Assembly: GCA_907164885.2 (NCBI GenBank)
Contig: OU015492.1
Span: forward strand, 194,359,224 to 194,423,223
Direction of reading: 5' to 3'
DNA length: 64,000 bases
Source: Dolomedes plantarius
Lineage: Eukaryota > Arthropoda > Arachnida > Araneae > Dolomedidae
Part shown: piece by piece, positions 26,577-38,398 of the stretch
How positions within the stretch are numbered: position 1 is the first letter of the stretch
Layout: each line of letters begins with the position of its first letter
Made by a program: the position numbers and the translations under genes
The notes under the pieces: model-generated
The model's database searches: none
The model's input: the letters and a program-made list of their open reading frames with translations, nothing else
Told to the model about the DNA's origin: nothing

Positions 26577-27429
26577 GTAAGGATTTATAATTTTACTTAA
26601 ACTCACCTTATACTCACAGGAAGTGAATACCATGCTTTTAGGTCTCATTACTTTTAAAGTACGTCTCCTAACACTTGTAATGAAATAACTCTTTAGGTGA
26701 GTTTAATTACGCTCCAGGCTATGACTTTTCTCCCTAAATCCCATTTCGTTAAGTCTGACGCCGAGTCTGCTGGCTTGGACTAATTTTTATACCTTTTAAG
26801 CTTTCCTAGTGTTTCCAGTAGTTAAGCACGCTGCACGTACAGCTATTTAAAACTATTGAATTAGTAAACTTAGATTAAGCCGCAAAGTTTGGTTTGAGAT
26901 GATAAAAGACTAGTAAAATGATCCAGGGTGTATTTTCGGAATGCCCTTTTTTGTTTAATTGTTAGTTTGAGGTTGCTTGCCGGGTCTCGGTAAATGACGA
27001 TATTGTCCCATTATGTACAGATATTCGGAGAAAAGCACTCTTTACTATAAACAAAACTATAAACCAAATATATCTGGTATGAAGGATTTAAGCTTTCTGT
27101 TGAAATGAAGTGAAGAAAGAATTTTTTTTTCACCTGTATTTAGATACTTAATATTTTTTTTTACACTTCCCTCTCCCCGTTTGAGTTGCTTCATCGAAAT
27201 AGTTGTTTACGAGAGTTATTTGATAAGACCGTGTAAAAATAATAAAAACTATTTTTTTTTTAAAGTTTTTTCTACTTAAATCTTCCTTAAGGTCAATTTC
27301 CATCATTGTTCCTATCACCTTCTGTCTATCTCTGTTTTTCATGATCGTTCTTTTACCTTTCTGAGTTTCACTGGTTTTTACTATTAAAATGCTGACTTAT
27401 ATAATGTTTTTCGGGTTTTACCATGTGTT

Positions 27430-27495
27430 TGACGCAGTATGTCCTCTATGAACCTTGCGCCATTAAACCCCAAACAACCAACCAACCAACCCTTA
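27430..27495 (+). mobile_element. Retroposon 3' tail fragment
   Basis: Contains GTCCTCT, CTTGCGCCATTAAACCCCAA and four CCAA units, the same tail as at 13525-13576. It abuts the C-terminal end of the mariner pseudogene, so it probably inserted into that older element. No clear target duplication was seen. Confidence 0.75.
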
Positions 27496-28417
27496 AGGTC
27501 GATACGTTTGTCCAACGATGTACAAGTATTTTTAATCCCTCCGTGTAGTAAGATTTGTCCAGCTCGGCAAAATTAGTGTTTGTTCCGTTAGTCACAAATG
27601 AATTTGATTCAAATTTGTTTCTTGTAAGAAATTTTTTGTTATTTGAGCACAAGTTGTGGTCCGATGGGCCCCAAATCTAGAGAAATATGGAGAGTTGGGA
27701 ACAATTTCGTAACGTAATTCTGCCGGCGTAATAGAAGATGGATGATCCGGCGCATGTTATCTAGTTGGAAAAGTGGCCTTGTCTTAATTTCACAATTTAA
27801 ACAGTCAGGTAAAGGGGCGTAGTACTCTCCAGTGATTGTCCTCCCCTTGTAGTCAGTAAAGATTATATCATGTGCATTCCAAATGACTTTGACCATAACC
27901 TTTCCTGCTAATGGAATTGTTTTAGCTTTCTTTGTTGCAGGTTCACCTGCTCCAAGCCACTCTTTAAACCATTCTTTCGTTTCTGGCTGGCAGTGATTTA
28001 TTTGTTTCATCAGCTGTTACAAAATGGCGTAAAGATTTCTTTATCTCTTTTAAATAGCTCCCAAATTGGGCTGCGAAGTGTTCACTTGTTGGCATTTTCG
28101 ATCGATTGTTTACAGACGTAGCACTCACCTTGCCGACAGCTTTCTCATATCCAAAAATCTATGCAAAATGTTATGTTTGCTCTCTGATGACATTCCAATA
28201 GCCTCAGAAATCTCAATTTTAATCTTCTATCCATCATTATCATATAGATTTAAAAAAAAAATTTCTGGCATGGTGACCCAAACAAGGTGAACAGAAAGTT
28301 CAGCGTCACTGTTTTCTTTCAGCCACAACGAAAATCAACAAACCACTTGCAAATCGAAGCGAAGGTGCAAATTCGCCATAATATTCAAATAAACACGCGG
28401 AACTCGTTTATCTCCAT
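27490..28417 (-). pseudogene. Decayed mariner (Tc1/mariner) transposase
   Basis: Read on the - strand from an ATG at 28417, pieces in several frames match mariner transposase in the right order: NEFRVFI (N-terminal HTH start), CKWFVDFRCG, then DAELSVHLVWVTMPEI, DRRLK, EISEAIGMSSES, HNILHRFLDMRKLSAR and TADET (first catalytic Asp). Next come PETKEWF, KAKTIPLAGKVMVKVIW, GRTITGEYY, FQLDN (second Asp), a scrambled segment where YSPDLAP should be, and finally FAELDKSYYTEGLK with HRWTN. Multiple stops and frameshifts, and loss of about 25 residues after NEFRVFI, make it inactive; the third catalytic Asp is not readable. The most intact stretch is 27639-28010. It is antisense to Groucho within an intron. 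Confidence 0.93.
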
Positions 28418-28561
28418 TGTTGGAACAGTAACAAGATCTGACAGACTAGGCGTCGAATCTGATATGCATGCCTTTAGACATGCTAAATGTGAGAGTACCA
28501 TCATTCCCGGTGCAGTGGCGCCATCTCTCGGATTTCCCATGTAGCTACCAAACTACTCTCG
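28418..28561 (-). mobile_element. Likely 5' flank and terminal repeat of the mariner copy
   Basis: On the - strand a possible terminus CGAGAGTAGTTTGGTAGC starts next to a TA at 28562-28563 and leads about 140 bp to the transposase ATG, the usual mariner spacing. The opposite terminus cannot be confirmed because the retroposon tail lies there. Confidence 0.45.
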
Positions 28562-29792
28562 TACAACAACTTCGTAAATATCTCATTTGTCTAGCTGAAG
28601 AAAAAATATTGACCAACTTTACTCAAGTTTTTTAATACTTAAAGGTAATTAATTATACTTAGTGTTCTTAATATTTTAAATTTTAGTATCGTGACTTTCT
28701 GCATGTTTTATTTAATGATTTGAGGGGGGGGGGGGAAATCAGTCATGAAAAAGTGATTGACTCGGGATTTATTGTGTAATAATGTTTTATTTTTATTTTG
28801 TTGTATATACTGTAATTATCGGATTGTCAAATATGTATAAATTTTAAATCAAGATTTTATTTTAAAAGAAATATTATAAAAGTCATGAAGAATCTAGAAT
28901 GATTTTCAAAGTAGAATGAGAGAATAAGAGAGGCAAAAACGCACTGGTAACGCAATAAAAAGATTTTTTTTTATTTTTTATAATGATACCTTTAGCTTCT
29001 ACCTCGTGGTTATTATTGTTTCCTTTAGTTTGCCTTCTCTCTCGAGAATTAGTCCCATTTCTTTAACGACGAGCGTGGAATGTTATGGTCATCTCTTAAA
29101 CTGTGGAAGGGATATGATGCAGTTGTTCAAATTAAATTAGCTTTCCAAACGCCTTTTTTAAAACCGCGCTAATGCAAACAGTAATGGGACTCGTGCGCCT
29201 TCCATTCATTATGTTGAATTTTATGCATCCTAATATGTTCATATATTCGTTTTCACGTGCTTCAGACACATTCCCGTTAATCCTCGACCGTTTCACTTTT
29301 CTATTCTCCATTTCATCCCGGCCATTTACGACCACGGGCGGGAAAATGGTACCTCATTTTCTCACCTGGAGAAAAGGTGAACCGCACTTTTTTTCTCTCA
29401 CGTGTGACCACTCTTTCTTGCCACCCCCCCCCCCCTTTCCAACACACACACACACGCACTCACGCACGCACTCTAATACTTTTTCTCTTTTCTATATCTC
29501 CTGTTTTTGTTCGTTGCTTTCTGTTTTCACGCTAAATTGCTTTTTTGCGAAATCTGTTCGCGTTGTGAAAAAGCTTCCATGCGTGTTCCCTGCTAACTCT
29601 CAATTCTCTCTTTCCTCCTCCCTCCATTTTTTTTTTCTCTCTCTCTATCCACAGTCTGTATTATTTGACTGTGTTCGCGATGCGTGTCTGGTCTGGGCTC
29701 TGTTTTATGTGAAAAGCCACATTTTTACTCATGTTTTTGTACCTTTCCCCTCTCACAAATATGGATGCGCTTCAACGCTCGTCCGACCTTGC

Positions 29793-29795
<3 letters not shown>

Positions 29796-29849
<54 letters not shown>
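29796..29849. repeat. (TA)n microsatellite
   Basis: About 27 TA units in the 4.7-kb Groucho intron, about 90 bp before the hAT-like element. Confidence 0.98.
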
Positions 29850-29852
<3 letters not shown>

Positions 29853-29937
29853 ACATTCAGTTATCTTTTAATCATACCTTCCTATCCAATCTGTATGGTT
29901 ATTTATTACCAGAAATAAAGAATGCGTCAGTTCGGAT

Positions 29938-30527
29938 CAGGGCTGCCCAAAAAGGGGGGTAACTGGGGCACTTTGCCCCAGGCCTCTAGCTGCCGGGGGG
30001 ACCCCCCCCCCCTCCCCCCCCACAAAAAAAAATAAAAAAAATAATTTATTAAATTTAATCCAAAAGAAAATTCTGAAACTTATACCGTACTTCAAAGTTT
30101 AAAATAATCTACTGAAAAAAGGGTCCTCGCAAAAAAATATAAAAAAAAAAAATTATTCGATTAATTAGATTTCTCTTACTCCAAAATAGTCTTCTGAAAA
30201 ATACGCGGTTTAGTTTTAATGAAAAATATAACTGTTTAGTCCCAACTGCTATAAAATTTCATTCTCTTTAATAAATTGAAGACAGTACTAACTACTAAAA
30301 TAGATAGCAAAAAAGCTTCGTGGATGGAAGATGTCATAGTTATTGGAGAATATAACAAAAGAACAGTGCAATGAAATACAATAATTATGTTAATCATTCA
30401 TGTAATAAAATTTTAAGTATGAGTAACATAATTTGAATGTGTTTTCATCTCTTTCCATTTTTTGTTTCTCTTGGGGCTCCCAACAGAAGTTTTGCCCCAG
30501 GCCCCGTAAAGTCTCTGGGCATCCCTG
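29938..30527. mobile_element. hAT-like element with perfect 8-bp TSD
   Basis: Starts CAGGGCTGCCC and ends GGGCATCCCTG. Inner repeats (TTTGCCCCAGGCC) are also inverted. GTTCGGAT flanks both sides exactly (29930-29937 and 30528-30535). It lies within the intron before the second Groucho exon found. There is a C homopolymer at about 30003-30019, and no coding capacity. Confidence 0.92.
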
Positions 30528-31235
30528 GTTCGGATGCATAATGGAATCGGCGTATAACCGACTTTAAACAAGGACGATGTTTTATTATATCTGATGTTTA
30601 ACCAAACCGAGTTGAAGCAAGACTAAAAGTATTGTTATGCTTATCGAGAGGCGCCTTACGCCTATACCGCTGCAGAGCGTTATGAAATAAACTAGTATCA
30701 TCATAATGCAGTAGAAACCCGAGACTAATTGCAGAGAATTAAAATGGGACGAGTCGCAGATTCTAATTGCATCATTATTTTGGCTCCGGGACACACGATA
30801 TTGTGAATTGAATAACGTACCAGGTTATTTCTAAGAGATATTTTGCTGGGGGTTTCAACAGCTCTAATATGTATTCTGCAGTTCTTTGTTCTTGTGTTGT
30901 TTTCTTATTATTGAATTGGGAAATGCCTATTTATTTGTATGAAATTTGCATGTTCATCTTAATTTCCCGCAATTTCATACCTCTAATTTGTTTGTTTAGC
31001 ATGTCCTGCATTGTCTCTGCCGACATTTCTTTCCTGTAAGGAAACACATCGAAATAAATTTTGTACCAGGTTAGGATATCGTGTATGTATTTTTTAAAGC
31101 GTTATTAGCTAAAATGATAAGATATAATTTACAGGATATAGAATAAGTTTATGACCTCGAGAAGAGTAAACCCATTCCCCTCACTTTTTTTTTTTACAGG
31201 TGGCAGTATTGATGTCTTTTATTTATGTATGTATG

Positions 31236-31237
<2 letters not shown>

Positions 31238-31286
<49 letters not shown>
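31238..31286. repeat. (TA)n microsatellite close to a splice acceptor
   Basis: About 24 TA units, preceded by three GTAT units. It ends about 40 bp upstream of the exon at 31325, so it overlaps the zone where the branch point and pyrimidine tract should be. Confidence 0.98.
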
Positions 31287-31292
<6 letters not shown>

Positions 31293-31324
31293 TATTTTAA
31301 TTTGACAATTTATTTTTATTTCAG

Positions 31325-31388
31325 TTTAAAACTAGAATGTGAAAAATTAGCAAGTGAAAAGACAGAAATGCAGAGGCATTATGTTATG
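31325..31388 (+). CDS. gro: Groucho/TLE Q-domain exon (coiled-coil segment)
   Basis: Internal exon of 64 bp between a TTATTTCAG acceptor and a GTGAGT donor. It completes the Asn codon split from the preceding exon, then encodes 21 residues including [18 protein letters not shown] and ending in VM. This is the most conserved amphipathic helix of the Groucho/TLE Q domain. The intron before it (26577-31324) is 4,748 bp. No stop or frameshift is visible and the reading frame continues exactly into the next exon, so this is a functional exon and not a retrocopy. A (TA)n microsatellite ends only about 40 bp before the acceptor, an unusual neighbour for a splice site. Confidence 0.97.
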
Positions 31389-31504
31389 GTGAGTTATATA
31401 TCCTTTTTATTATATTATACGGCATTTAGATTTTGAGATTTTATATTGCATTTTGAATAAGTTAGTTTTCAGTGTGAACTAATTTCCTCCCCTTTCCTTT
31501 TTAG
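31389..31504 (+). other. Short Groucho/TLE intron (116 bp)
   Basis: Starts GTGAGTTATA and ends in a pyrimidine-rich stretch with TTTTTAG. Both splice sites fit the consensus and the flanking exons join in phase 0. No repeat is visible in it. Confidence 0.93.
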
Positions 31505-31549
31505 TATTATGAAATGTCCTATGGACTCAATGTAGAAATGCACAAACAG
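31505..31549 (+). CDS. gro: Groucho/TLE Q-domain exon (45 bp)
   Basis: Internal exon of 45 bp, phase 0 on both sides, flanked by CCTTTTTAG and GTAAGA. It encodes YYEMSYGLNVEMHKQ, which follows VM directly in Groucho/TLE proteins. It lies only 116 bp after the previous exon. The next family segment (EIAKRLN through HQQQV and ERAKQVT) could not be found in the following 32 kb on the + strand by reading for these motifs. Either the next intron runs beyond the window or a diverged exon was missed. The WD40 propeller, GP, CcN and SP regions of the protein must lie downstream of position 64000. Confidence 0.97.
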
Positions 31550-31670
31550 GTAAGAGTTACGATACTTTTTGTTCTTCAGTATATATTGTACGCGTTTAGG
31601 TCTGAATTTTTTTATCTTCGAATTTACATGCTGCATTGCCTGGGACTATGGTATTGATATTTATGTTTAA

Positions 31671-31754
31671 CCTTTTCCTTACGGGGTAGGATAGCATTTA
31701 TCTCAAGAATACGGGCAAAAGAATGATATATGTATGTATGTATGTGTGTGTGTG

Positions 31755-31810
<56 letters not shown>

Positions 31811-31899
31811 AAACTCCCTTAATGGCCGTTCTTACAAAGGGGTGTAAAATTTTCCGTTCTAAAGAAGGAATCTGAGAAATTGGCCCCGTAAGCTAAAGG
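31671..31899. mobile_element. TTAA-inserted MITE, copy 1, with central (TG)n(TA)n
   Basis: Ends CCTTTTCCTTACGGGG and CCCCGTAAGCTAAAGG are inverted repeats flanked by TTAA (31667-31670 and 31900-31903). A compound GTAT/GT/TA microsatellite fills the middle. A second copy is at 49649-49856 in the opposite orientation. TTAA plus CC-rich termini suggest a piggyBac-type origin. Confidence 0.82.
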
Positions 31900-32305
31900 T
31901 TAATGTGACTCGGGTCTTAAAATTATACTACGTAATTTGCAGATGAGTTAACGAAAATAGTGAAAAGGTCTAGTTTGTTAGTTTTACAACAGCGTTAATA
32001 ATACTTAGGACTTATTGCTGTCAATTACTTAACTTGTCTGTTAGGATGGGAGAAAACTTTGATGCCATATTAAAAGTATAATGGTGGTTGTACTTCTCTA
32101 CCATGGTGTTTTTTTCTCCATGTTTAAAACTTGAAACTCGTTCCTACATTCCGTGTTCTTGACTAATAAAAAATTATTTTCTGGAAGAGCAGAGAAACGG
32201 TATGCAATAAATCTTGTTTAATGAATTATTTTTTACTGTATTCAAAACAGCATCGGGCAGTACATTAAACAAGCTTGGTTTATTTAATATATTGCCCGAT
32301 TAACT

Positions 32306-32365
32306 TTTTATATATTCATACATAACCAGCTAACCCATTAGCTGATTATGTATGAATATAAAAAA
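32306..32365. repeat. Long near-perfect hairpin
   Basis: TATTCATACATAACCAGCTAA and its complement TTAGCTGATTATGTATGAATA are separated by only CCCA. The stem is about 27 bp with one or two mismatches. It could be a small palindromic MITE; no target duplication is obvious. Confidence 0.85.
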
Positions 32366-34089
32366 AGAGAAAAAATCCCATTGCCGGTATCAACGGTGTA
32401 TCAACAAACAACATTATAACAATATTCCACCTTGTTCACTATTTAAATATTAAATTAAACAAAAGAATAGAACACTTTTTAAAATAAGTTAATCCTCATC
32501 AAATTTCCTCACTTATAATTATACTCTTAAAGAACGTTAATGTATAAATTTTTCGCTTCTGGCGCCCTTTGATTACTTAGTTCTATTTGTTTTAGTTTAT
32601 TAGCTCTCTCTCTCTCTCTTGGTCGTGTCCTCTAGCCTAATGATTAGAAATAGGAAGGTTAAAAAAAAAAGTTTGTTCCAGAACGAAAGAAAATATTCGA
32701 AAATAGCGCGTGTTGACACAAGAATCATCTCCAGCGGTTACGACCGCACTCTATTTACTCGCTTGAATCCAGCTCTAAAAAGACAGATTATAACCCACCA
32801 AATCCCGAGCATCAATCCATTTACACAAGCGTGGAAAAGAAACAGCAGGGGATTCTCGCCAGAAAGGAAAAAAGTACACTTGTGACCCGGTCTCTTAATC
32901 CTTGGGCAAACGCAGAGCCCTGGGCTCTGATCTCTGGTGTAGAAATAATTACACTCGGACCTTTATGGGGAGTCATCCGCGCAGCTTCGGGCAAACATTG
33001 GGACCCCTTGGATCAATATTAGATCTTCGCCGGGCCGCTTGTAAACATTGGAAGGAAGGTGTCCTGTACGCTGGTTCTGTCGCACTGGATTTCCAATGCC
33101 TGTCACGGCGTTTCATTGGGATCTGATGGATTGCCAGCTTATTTTCTGAAATGAAACTATTCTGTGCGAATTTGGTTGTTGACATTGCATTGCGGACGTA
33201 AGCATTTCTTGATTTAGTGTTGACCGTGTAACTATGTAATCTTCGTTTCTTAGTTCAGAATGTTTCATACAAAAAAAGCGATAAATACAGCGATGTGTGC
33301 TATTTATTACTGGGTAGTATTTTGGTTTATCAGCATATAGTTGTTAATTATTTCTTGATATATAAGTGTTAGGAAATTAAAGCTGGTGAACCTTAAATAT
33401 GAAAATCTTGTACATAATTTTGGTCCATTTAGAGAATTTCCGCTTTGAAATTCTTGCCAGTATGTTGTACTATGTTTGATTTTTTGTTTGTTACTTTGGG
33501 CTGTGTTGTAAGTTGTTAAATAATTGTGCAATCTTTTAGATTTCCTTCGTGCCGGTAATTTAAAGTCAACCAATTATAGTTCAAAACTGATATGTCTTTG
33601 AGTCTGGATTCTATGCTTCAAGTATTTGTTTATATTCTTTTAAATTTTACTTTGTTTCCTCTCTTCTGAAGGTTGATATGACGCACTTAAGAATATTGAA
33701 ATCCGCATATAGTGGTTCTCTTTAAAGTGAAATAGGATACTTGGTGAATGAATGTTCCAGTTAAATTTTCATTTCGCTGGTCCGAAAACCTAAGCAAACA
33801 TAGATGCATTGAGAAATTGAGTCTCTTAAAGGTTATGTAAGAAAATAAATGCATAGATTTACTTTGCAAAGTCTGCTTTATTGGAAACTACTAGGATAAT
33901 ACCGTTTAGGATTTTTTCTTCTGTTATTGTCTGTTAAACAGAGACTCCTTTGGCCGGAAATAATCTAACCATTTTAAAACAACAAAGCAGCAGATTCATT
34001 GAAATTATCTAGAAGCCTCGTTTAAAACATTAATATCTTCGTACAAAGCAGGCGGCAGGGTTCATTCACTACATCACTGATCGTCTTTT

Positions 34090-34560
34090 CAAAACTATGC
34101 TTCCCATTGCCAAATCTCTGAAAGAATTAAATCGCCGTTGCGCCACGTCAATCAACAATAAACTAACCGTGAACAGAAAGTTCAAATACGTGCACAGGCG
34201 CGTCATAAATCCGCGGACAAGAGTCATAAAAGCACGGGAAGCCCATTTTAGCAAACAGACTAAAATATCACAATGCCCAGCACATACACTGACTGCGACA
34301 CCCAATGCAATATCACAAAGAGCCGAAACTCTGAACAGAACGCACGGAATAAAAGAAACTGGCATCCCCTTTCAAAACAGTCCTTATTACTCTTCGCCGT
34401 TCCAGCGCGATTACAAATACCGGAATGTACCTTCATTCAATGCCCTGGGCTGTTACGGGGCCCCGTATAAATGATCCTTGTGGGAGAGCTTCACTGCAAA
34501 GCTGGAGCCGTATGAAACTCATAAAGGCCGCCAGCAAAGTATGTTATTAAGGCAGGTATT
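34090..34560. promoter_or_regulatory. Candidate conserved non-coding block with incidental ORF
   Basis: A complex GC-balanced segment with no repeat signatures and a 125-codon open frame (34097-34474) that resembles no protein I know. It lacks splice-site context. It may be a regulatory element or an unrecognised exon; the first seems likelier inside this intron. Confidence 0.3.
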
Positions 34561-35354
34561 CAACTCCCACTCTTAGTTTATTTTTCGGAACTCAGTCGAT
34601 AGAATTGAAATTACTGAGCTGGGATCGACTGGATGGAATAGCGCTTATGTTTGCCAAATAAAGAGGGGGACAAGCAGAGGTATATATAATCCAGGCAAAG
34701 TTTAGAGGAATGATTTAGTAAAGCTGCAACAATTTTAACTTGTTGGTAAAACTGTCCCTAATCACGTGAATACAGAACTAGCTCTGTGGACGGATTTATC
34801 TTGTTTGTTTTTCGCTCTGCTCTTTTAATTTATCCATTGGATATTCTAGCTGAATATGGTTTAGAAAATTGAAAGGTCTCCTATCCAAAAATATTTCAAT
34901 TTATCGCTTAGAGGTGAGAGCACGGTTATGTTTTATACTTTGATTCATAGTGGCATTTGAGCAAATTCTTAGATCAATGCATGTGTATTTAACAGATTAC
35001 CTTTGATTGCATGCTTGGATAAATGCAACGAAAAATGTTAAACTGTATATGTTTGTTTAGTTTGAATTGCAAAATTAAAATAATTCTTTAGTGGTGTTAA
35101 GATAACTGAGGAAAAAAATGTTATCAGCACTAGCCGATTTAAAGTTATATATGTGGGATCTGATATTGTGTTCTAAATCACAACACACTGTAATATACAA
35201 TACCTCGTATTCTATGTTATTGTCTTAGTATGTAGATCTCTCAATATTAACAATAACTCTTATTTTCCTGCTGGGATATTTTCTCCTATACTCTTAATAT
35301 GCTAAATGAGTATCTAAAAAATAGGCTCATTGAAAAATGTAAATGATTATTTGG

Positions 35355-35560
35355 CAGGGCCTTTTTATCGCATGGGCAAATCGGGACATTGCCCAGGGCC
35401 CCCTGATGCTAGGGGGCCCCCAAACCCCCTTGGTGTATGCACCTAGTACTTCTAATAGTATGTATAGCCCATGGATAGTTCTTATTTTTATAAATGTTCG
35501 TAAGGGGGGCCCCCAAATAGCATCTGCCCAGGGGCCCTCAGCGTTCATAATCGGGCCCTG
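35355..35560. mobile_element. hAT-like MITE with perfect 8-bp TSD
   Basis: Ends CAGGGCC... and ...GGGCCCTG are inverted; inner GGGGGCCCCC-type blocks also pair across the element. TTATTTGG flanks it exactly at 35347-35354 and 35561-35568. It is 206 bp long. Its GC-rich ends create an overlapping pair of spurious open frames on both strands. Confidence 0.92.
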
Positions 35561-36666
35561 TTATTTGGGAGTCAAAATTCGGATCCATTTCTCGATTAAA
35601 CGCGAATCTTATTAGCTCTCTATCAAACGAAATCGAGCAGATTAATTTCTCATCGTTAAATTTTTTACTTCTGTGTGGTTTAATACTATTTCTTTAAATA
35701 TTATAAAACGTGACCATCCTGCAAAGCAAACATTGTCTCAACTATCTGTAGTAATAATTACTAGATAGAGGTAATCGGGAAATATTGCATAGTTTGAGAA
35801 ACATTTAGCTGAACAGTTAAATTACTAAAATGTAAAATCAAATCTATTTAAAATTTTTGTTCAAAATTGACTTTAAAGAAAATCAGCTGTAATTTTATTT
35901 TGTTCGACGATTAATCTTTAGAGGTTTAATCATGTAGCAGATATTTTCACTCGCTGACTAGTTCGTACCTTTAATTTATAATTATCGTTTAATCTTTTTA
36001 AATGTAATTTTTTGCATTCACTGCAGATTTTAAGCAGCTCTTTATAGATTAAAAAATTCACCTTTACTTCCGGGGGGGGGGGGTGTAGTTGTCCCTTAAT
36101 TTGGTGTTCCAAAGTTGAGATAGATGAATTTCGAGAAAATTGTTGGATTTTGCAATACATTCTTTAAAGATAAAAAAATTGACAATTTAAGGCCCATCTA
36201 TATTTGTCTTTCGCTAAGCTTCAATTTTCTCTTTCTAAAAGAATGCGTTTTATTTAAATGTTTGAGTATATTAATGTATTTTCACTCTTACTAGATCCGT
36301 TTCAGTCACAGCTCTTTTCTACTATAAGGATTTGTGTTGAGTATGTCAGATTCTATTCCGCCTCTTAGTCGAATCGCGTGGATTTGTTGCCGAACAAATC
36401 GGAAGTTACTGGTTCTTTTCGGCATAACTCCTCTTATCCGTAGTTTGCATTTTCATAAAGAGCTGAGCATAATGAAATTAGTTCGCTATTGAGGTGGGAT
36501 TTAAGCCCGGCTATTGCGTAAAATATTAGGGTCAAAAATAAATATCTGGAGAACAATGCCTTTTTTTTTTTTTGGCTTGGGGGTTGTATATTGCGAAAAA
36601 TTATTTGTTTTTAGGTCACGCTGTTTTTAATACCGCTCCTAAAGAAGGGGGAAATCATAATCATAC

Positions 36667-36704
36667 TGTTCAATACTTTTAATAATTTATAAAAGTATTG
36701 AACA
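36667..36704. repeat. Perfect 14-bp inverted repeat
   Basis: TGTTCAATACTTTT and AAAAGTATTGAACA with a 10-bp AT loop. It is isolated, with no recognised element around it. Confidence 0.85.
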
Positions 36705-37859
36705 ATATTTAAGTCCGTATGATTCGGCAGTCTTTTTTTTTTTTTTTAACTCAAACTGACGTAGAAAGTTTTTCATTAAATATATCTTCACATGTTTAGT
36801 TTGACACATATTATATATGTTTAATATACTCTCTCCAAATTTGAATATATTTATTTTGCATAGTAATTAGTTTTTAAAAAAAAATTTGTGGCCCCAATTT
36901 TCTTTTTAGTGCGCTAGTTAATTTCTGTGTACTTAATGAGATAATATTTTAAATAGAATCAAAAAGTTTGTATTACTTTTCATTTAATAATATTTGGTTT
37001 TTCTTCTTAGAGGAAATAGATCAGAAAAGTCGCAATTTTAGAAGTTCGTAGGGCTGAGCTGAAATTTTCAAACGACACGTGCACTAACCCAAATTGGATT
37101 CGCTCTCCTCAGTGTTAAACTATGGAGAAAATGTGTCTGCTATTTGTAGCTACATAAATGCTCATAATCCAATAAAATGGTATTTTCAGATAGCCTGAAC
37201 TTTTTGCTCCTTGCAACAGGATTCATTTTATAAATATCGTCCCCCCAAAGGAATTTACGAGTGTTTGAAACACACTATATCATATTTTCTCCCCGAATAA
37301 TTTAAATTTTAAAATATTTGCATTTTTTTAAATAAAGTCCCAAGGTGAAATTTCTTTCTCTATTACGGAGTACAATTAAAAATAAATAAAGAAATCCAAG
37401 TCGGCAATCCTTGGACAAATATTCGCCATAGGTTAACATTGAGGAGAGAGAATCCACTAGGGTTAGTACACAGCAGCCTTAATGGTACTGAAGGCGGACT
37501 TTATGCTGTAGCTAATTAGCACTTAAATCAAGCATTCGGTTACCTTATAAATTGTTTCTCCACAAGTTTAAAAAAAAAAGCAAGAAAAAAAAAAAGTAAA
37601 GGAAGAAAAACCCGTAATCACCAGCAAGTTGTTTGCTTTGAAACTAGTCTGAATCATTTTATTTTCCCTTCAAAAAATATATCTTTGTTAATAGGCTTTG
37701 AAGTCGTTTTAACAAGCTATCATTGGCGGAGAAAAATAAAAATTAAATACTGTAGTACAGCTTTCTAAAGTGTACTAATAGATGATAAAATTAATTTATT
37801 TGCTTTTAAGACGTTACAAAATCACCATCATGGAGTAAAAAATAACCAGTGAACTAATT

Positions 37860-38030
37860 ACTCCCTAAAAATCTCAACTAAGGCTGCGTTAATTAAATGC
37901 GGCCGGCTGCAATTTATTTGAGGTGCCGTCGCTAAATGGAGCAGTAATCGTATTAATTACCAGCCCAAGATCTCACCCCTTGCTAATTAATGTCTGCAAA
38001 ACCTGACTGTGCCCCCAAGTATGCTCTTGC
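37860..38030. promoter_or_regulatory. Candidate regulatory block with clustered TTAATTA
   Basis: Contains TGCGTTAATTAAATGCGGCC, GTAATCGTATTAATTACCAG and TTGCTAATTAATGTCTGC within about 150 bp: three TAATTA-type palindromic homeodomain sites. No repeat ends. Confidence 0.4.
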
Positions 38031-38357
38031 AAAAAGATAAGAAAAAATTTGTACAAATGGGGGGTAGTAATAGTTCTAAAGCCCCCCCCTCCCACCCGCA
38101 CCTTCTTCTCTGGGCTTGATGGGAGGAAGGATTATTTAATGAAGTGTAGAATGGCATATTTTTTCCTTGTTTATGAGAGCTTGTTCTTATCTGTTAATTG
38201 TTTCTTGAAGTACTTGTATATAATTTTTGTTCGATAGGTTTTATTTATTTTTTAAATTTTGTTTGATATATATATTTACTAGCTGAAAACCCGCATTTCG
38301 CTACGGAGTACATTCAATTTAAATAGAACGGTCAATGTATGCAATTAATACAAAAGA

Positions 38358-38360
<3 letters not shown>

Positions 38361-38395
<35 letters not shown>
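38361..38395. repeat. (TA)n tract left of nested MITE
   Basis: TA units immediately left of the pogo-like MITE, inside Helitron family B copy 1. The matching right-hand tract is 38971-39044; together they are one microsatellite split by the insertion. Confidence 0.95.

Positions 38396-38398
<3 letters not shown>

Larger units (their letters stand above)
26577..31324 (+). other. Groucho/TLE intron of 4.7 kb
   Basis: Begins GTAAGGATTT and ends TTTTATTTCAG. It holds a decayed mariner copy (about 27490-28561), a retroposon tail (about 27430-27495), (TA)n tracts at 29796-29849 and 31238-31286, and a hAT-like element at 29938-30527. The remainder (26577-27420, 28570-29790, 30540-31230) shows no feature I can name. 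The 29400-29650 stretch is pyrimidine-rich (CT and AC runs) and produces a long open frame that I regard as non-coding. Confidence 0.85.

Noticed and set aside
29172..29918. The longest open frame of the window (248 codons, + strand)
   Set aside because: Its composition follows pyrimidine-rich DNA (Phe, Ser, His, Thr) and it runs through (AC)n and (TA)n repeats. No domain, no codon pattern, no splice context; it is inside a confirmed intron.
34097..34474. Open frame of 125 codons, + strand, overlapping a - strand frame
   Set aside because: No similarity to a family I recognise and open on both strands, as GC-balanced non-coding DNA often is. Kept only as a candidate regulatory block.
35327..35615. 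Overlapping sense and antisense open frames
   Set aside because: Produced by the GC-rich hAT-like MITE at 35355-35560.
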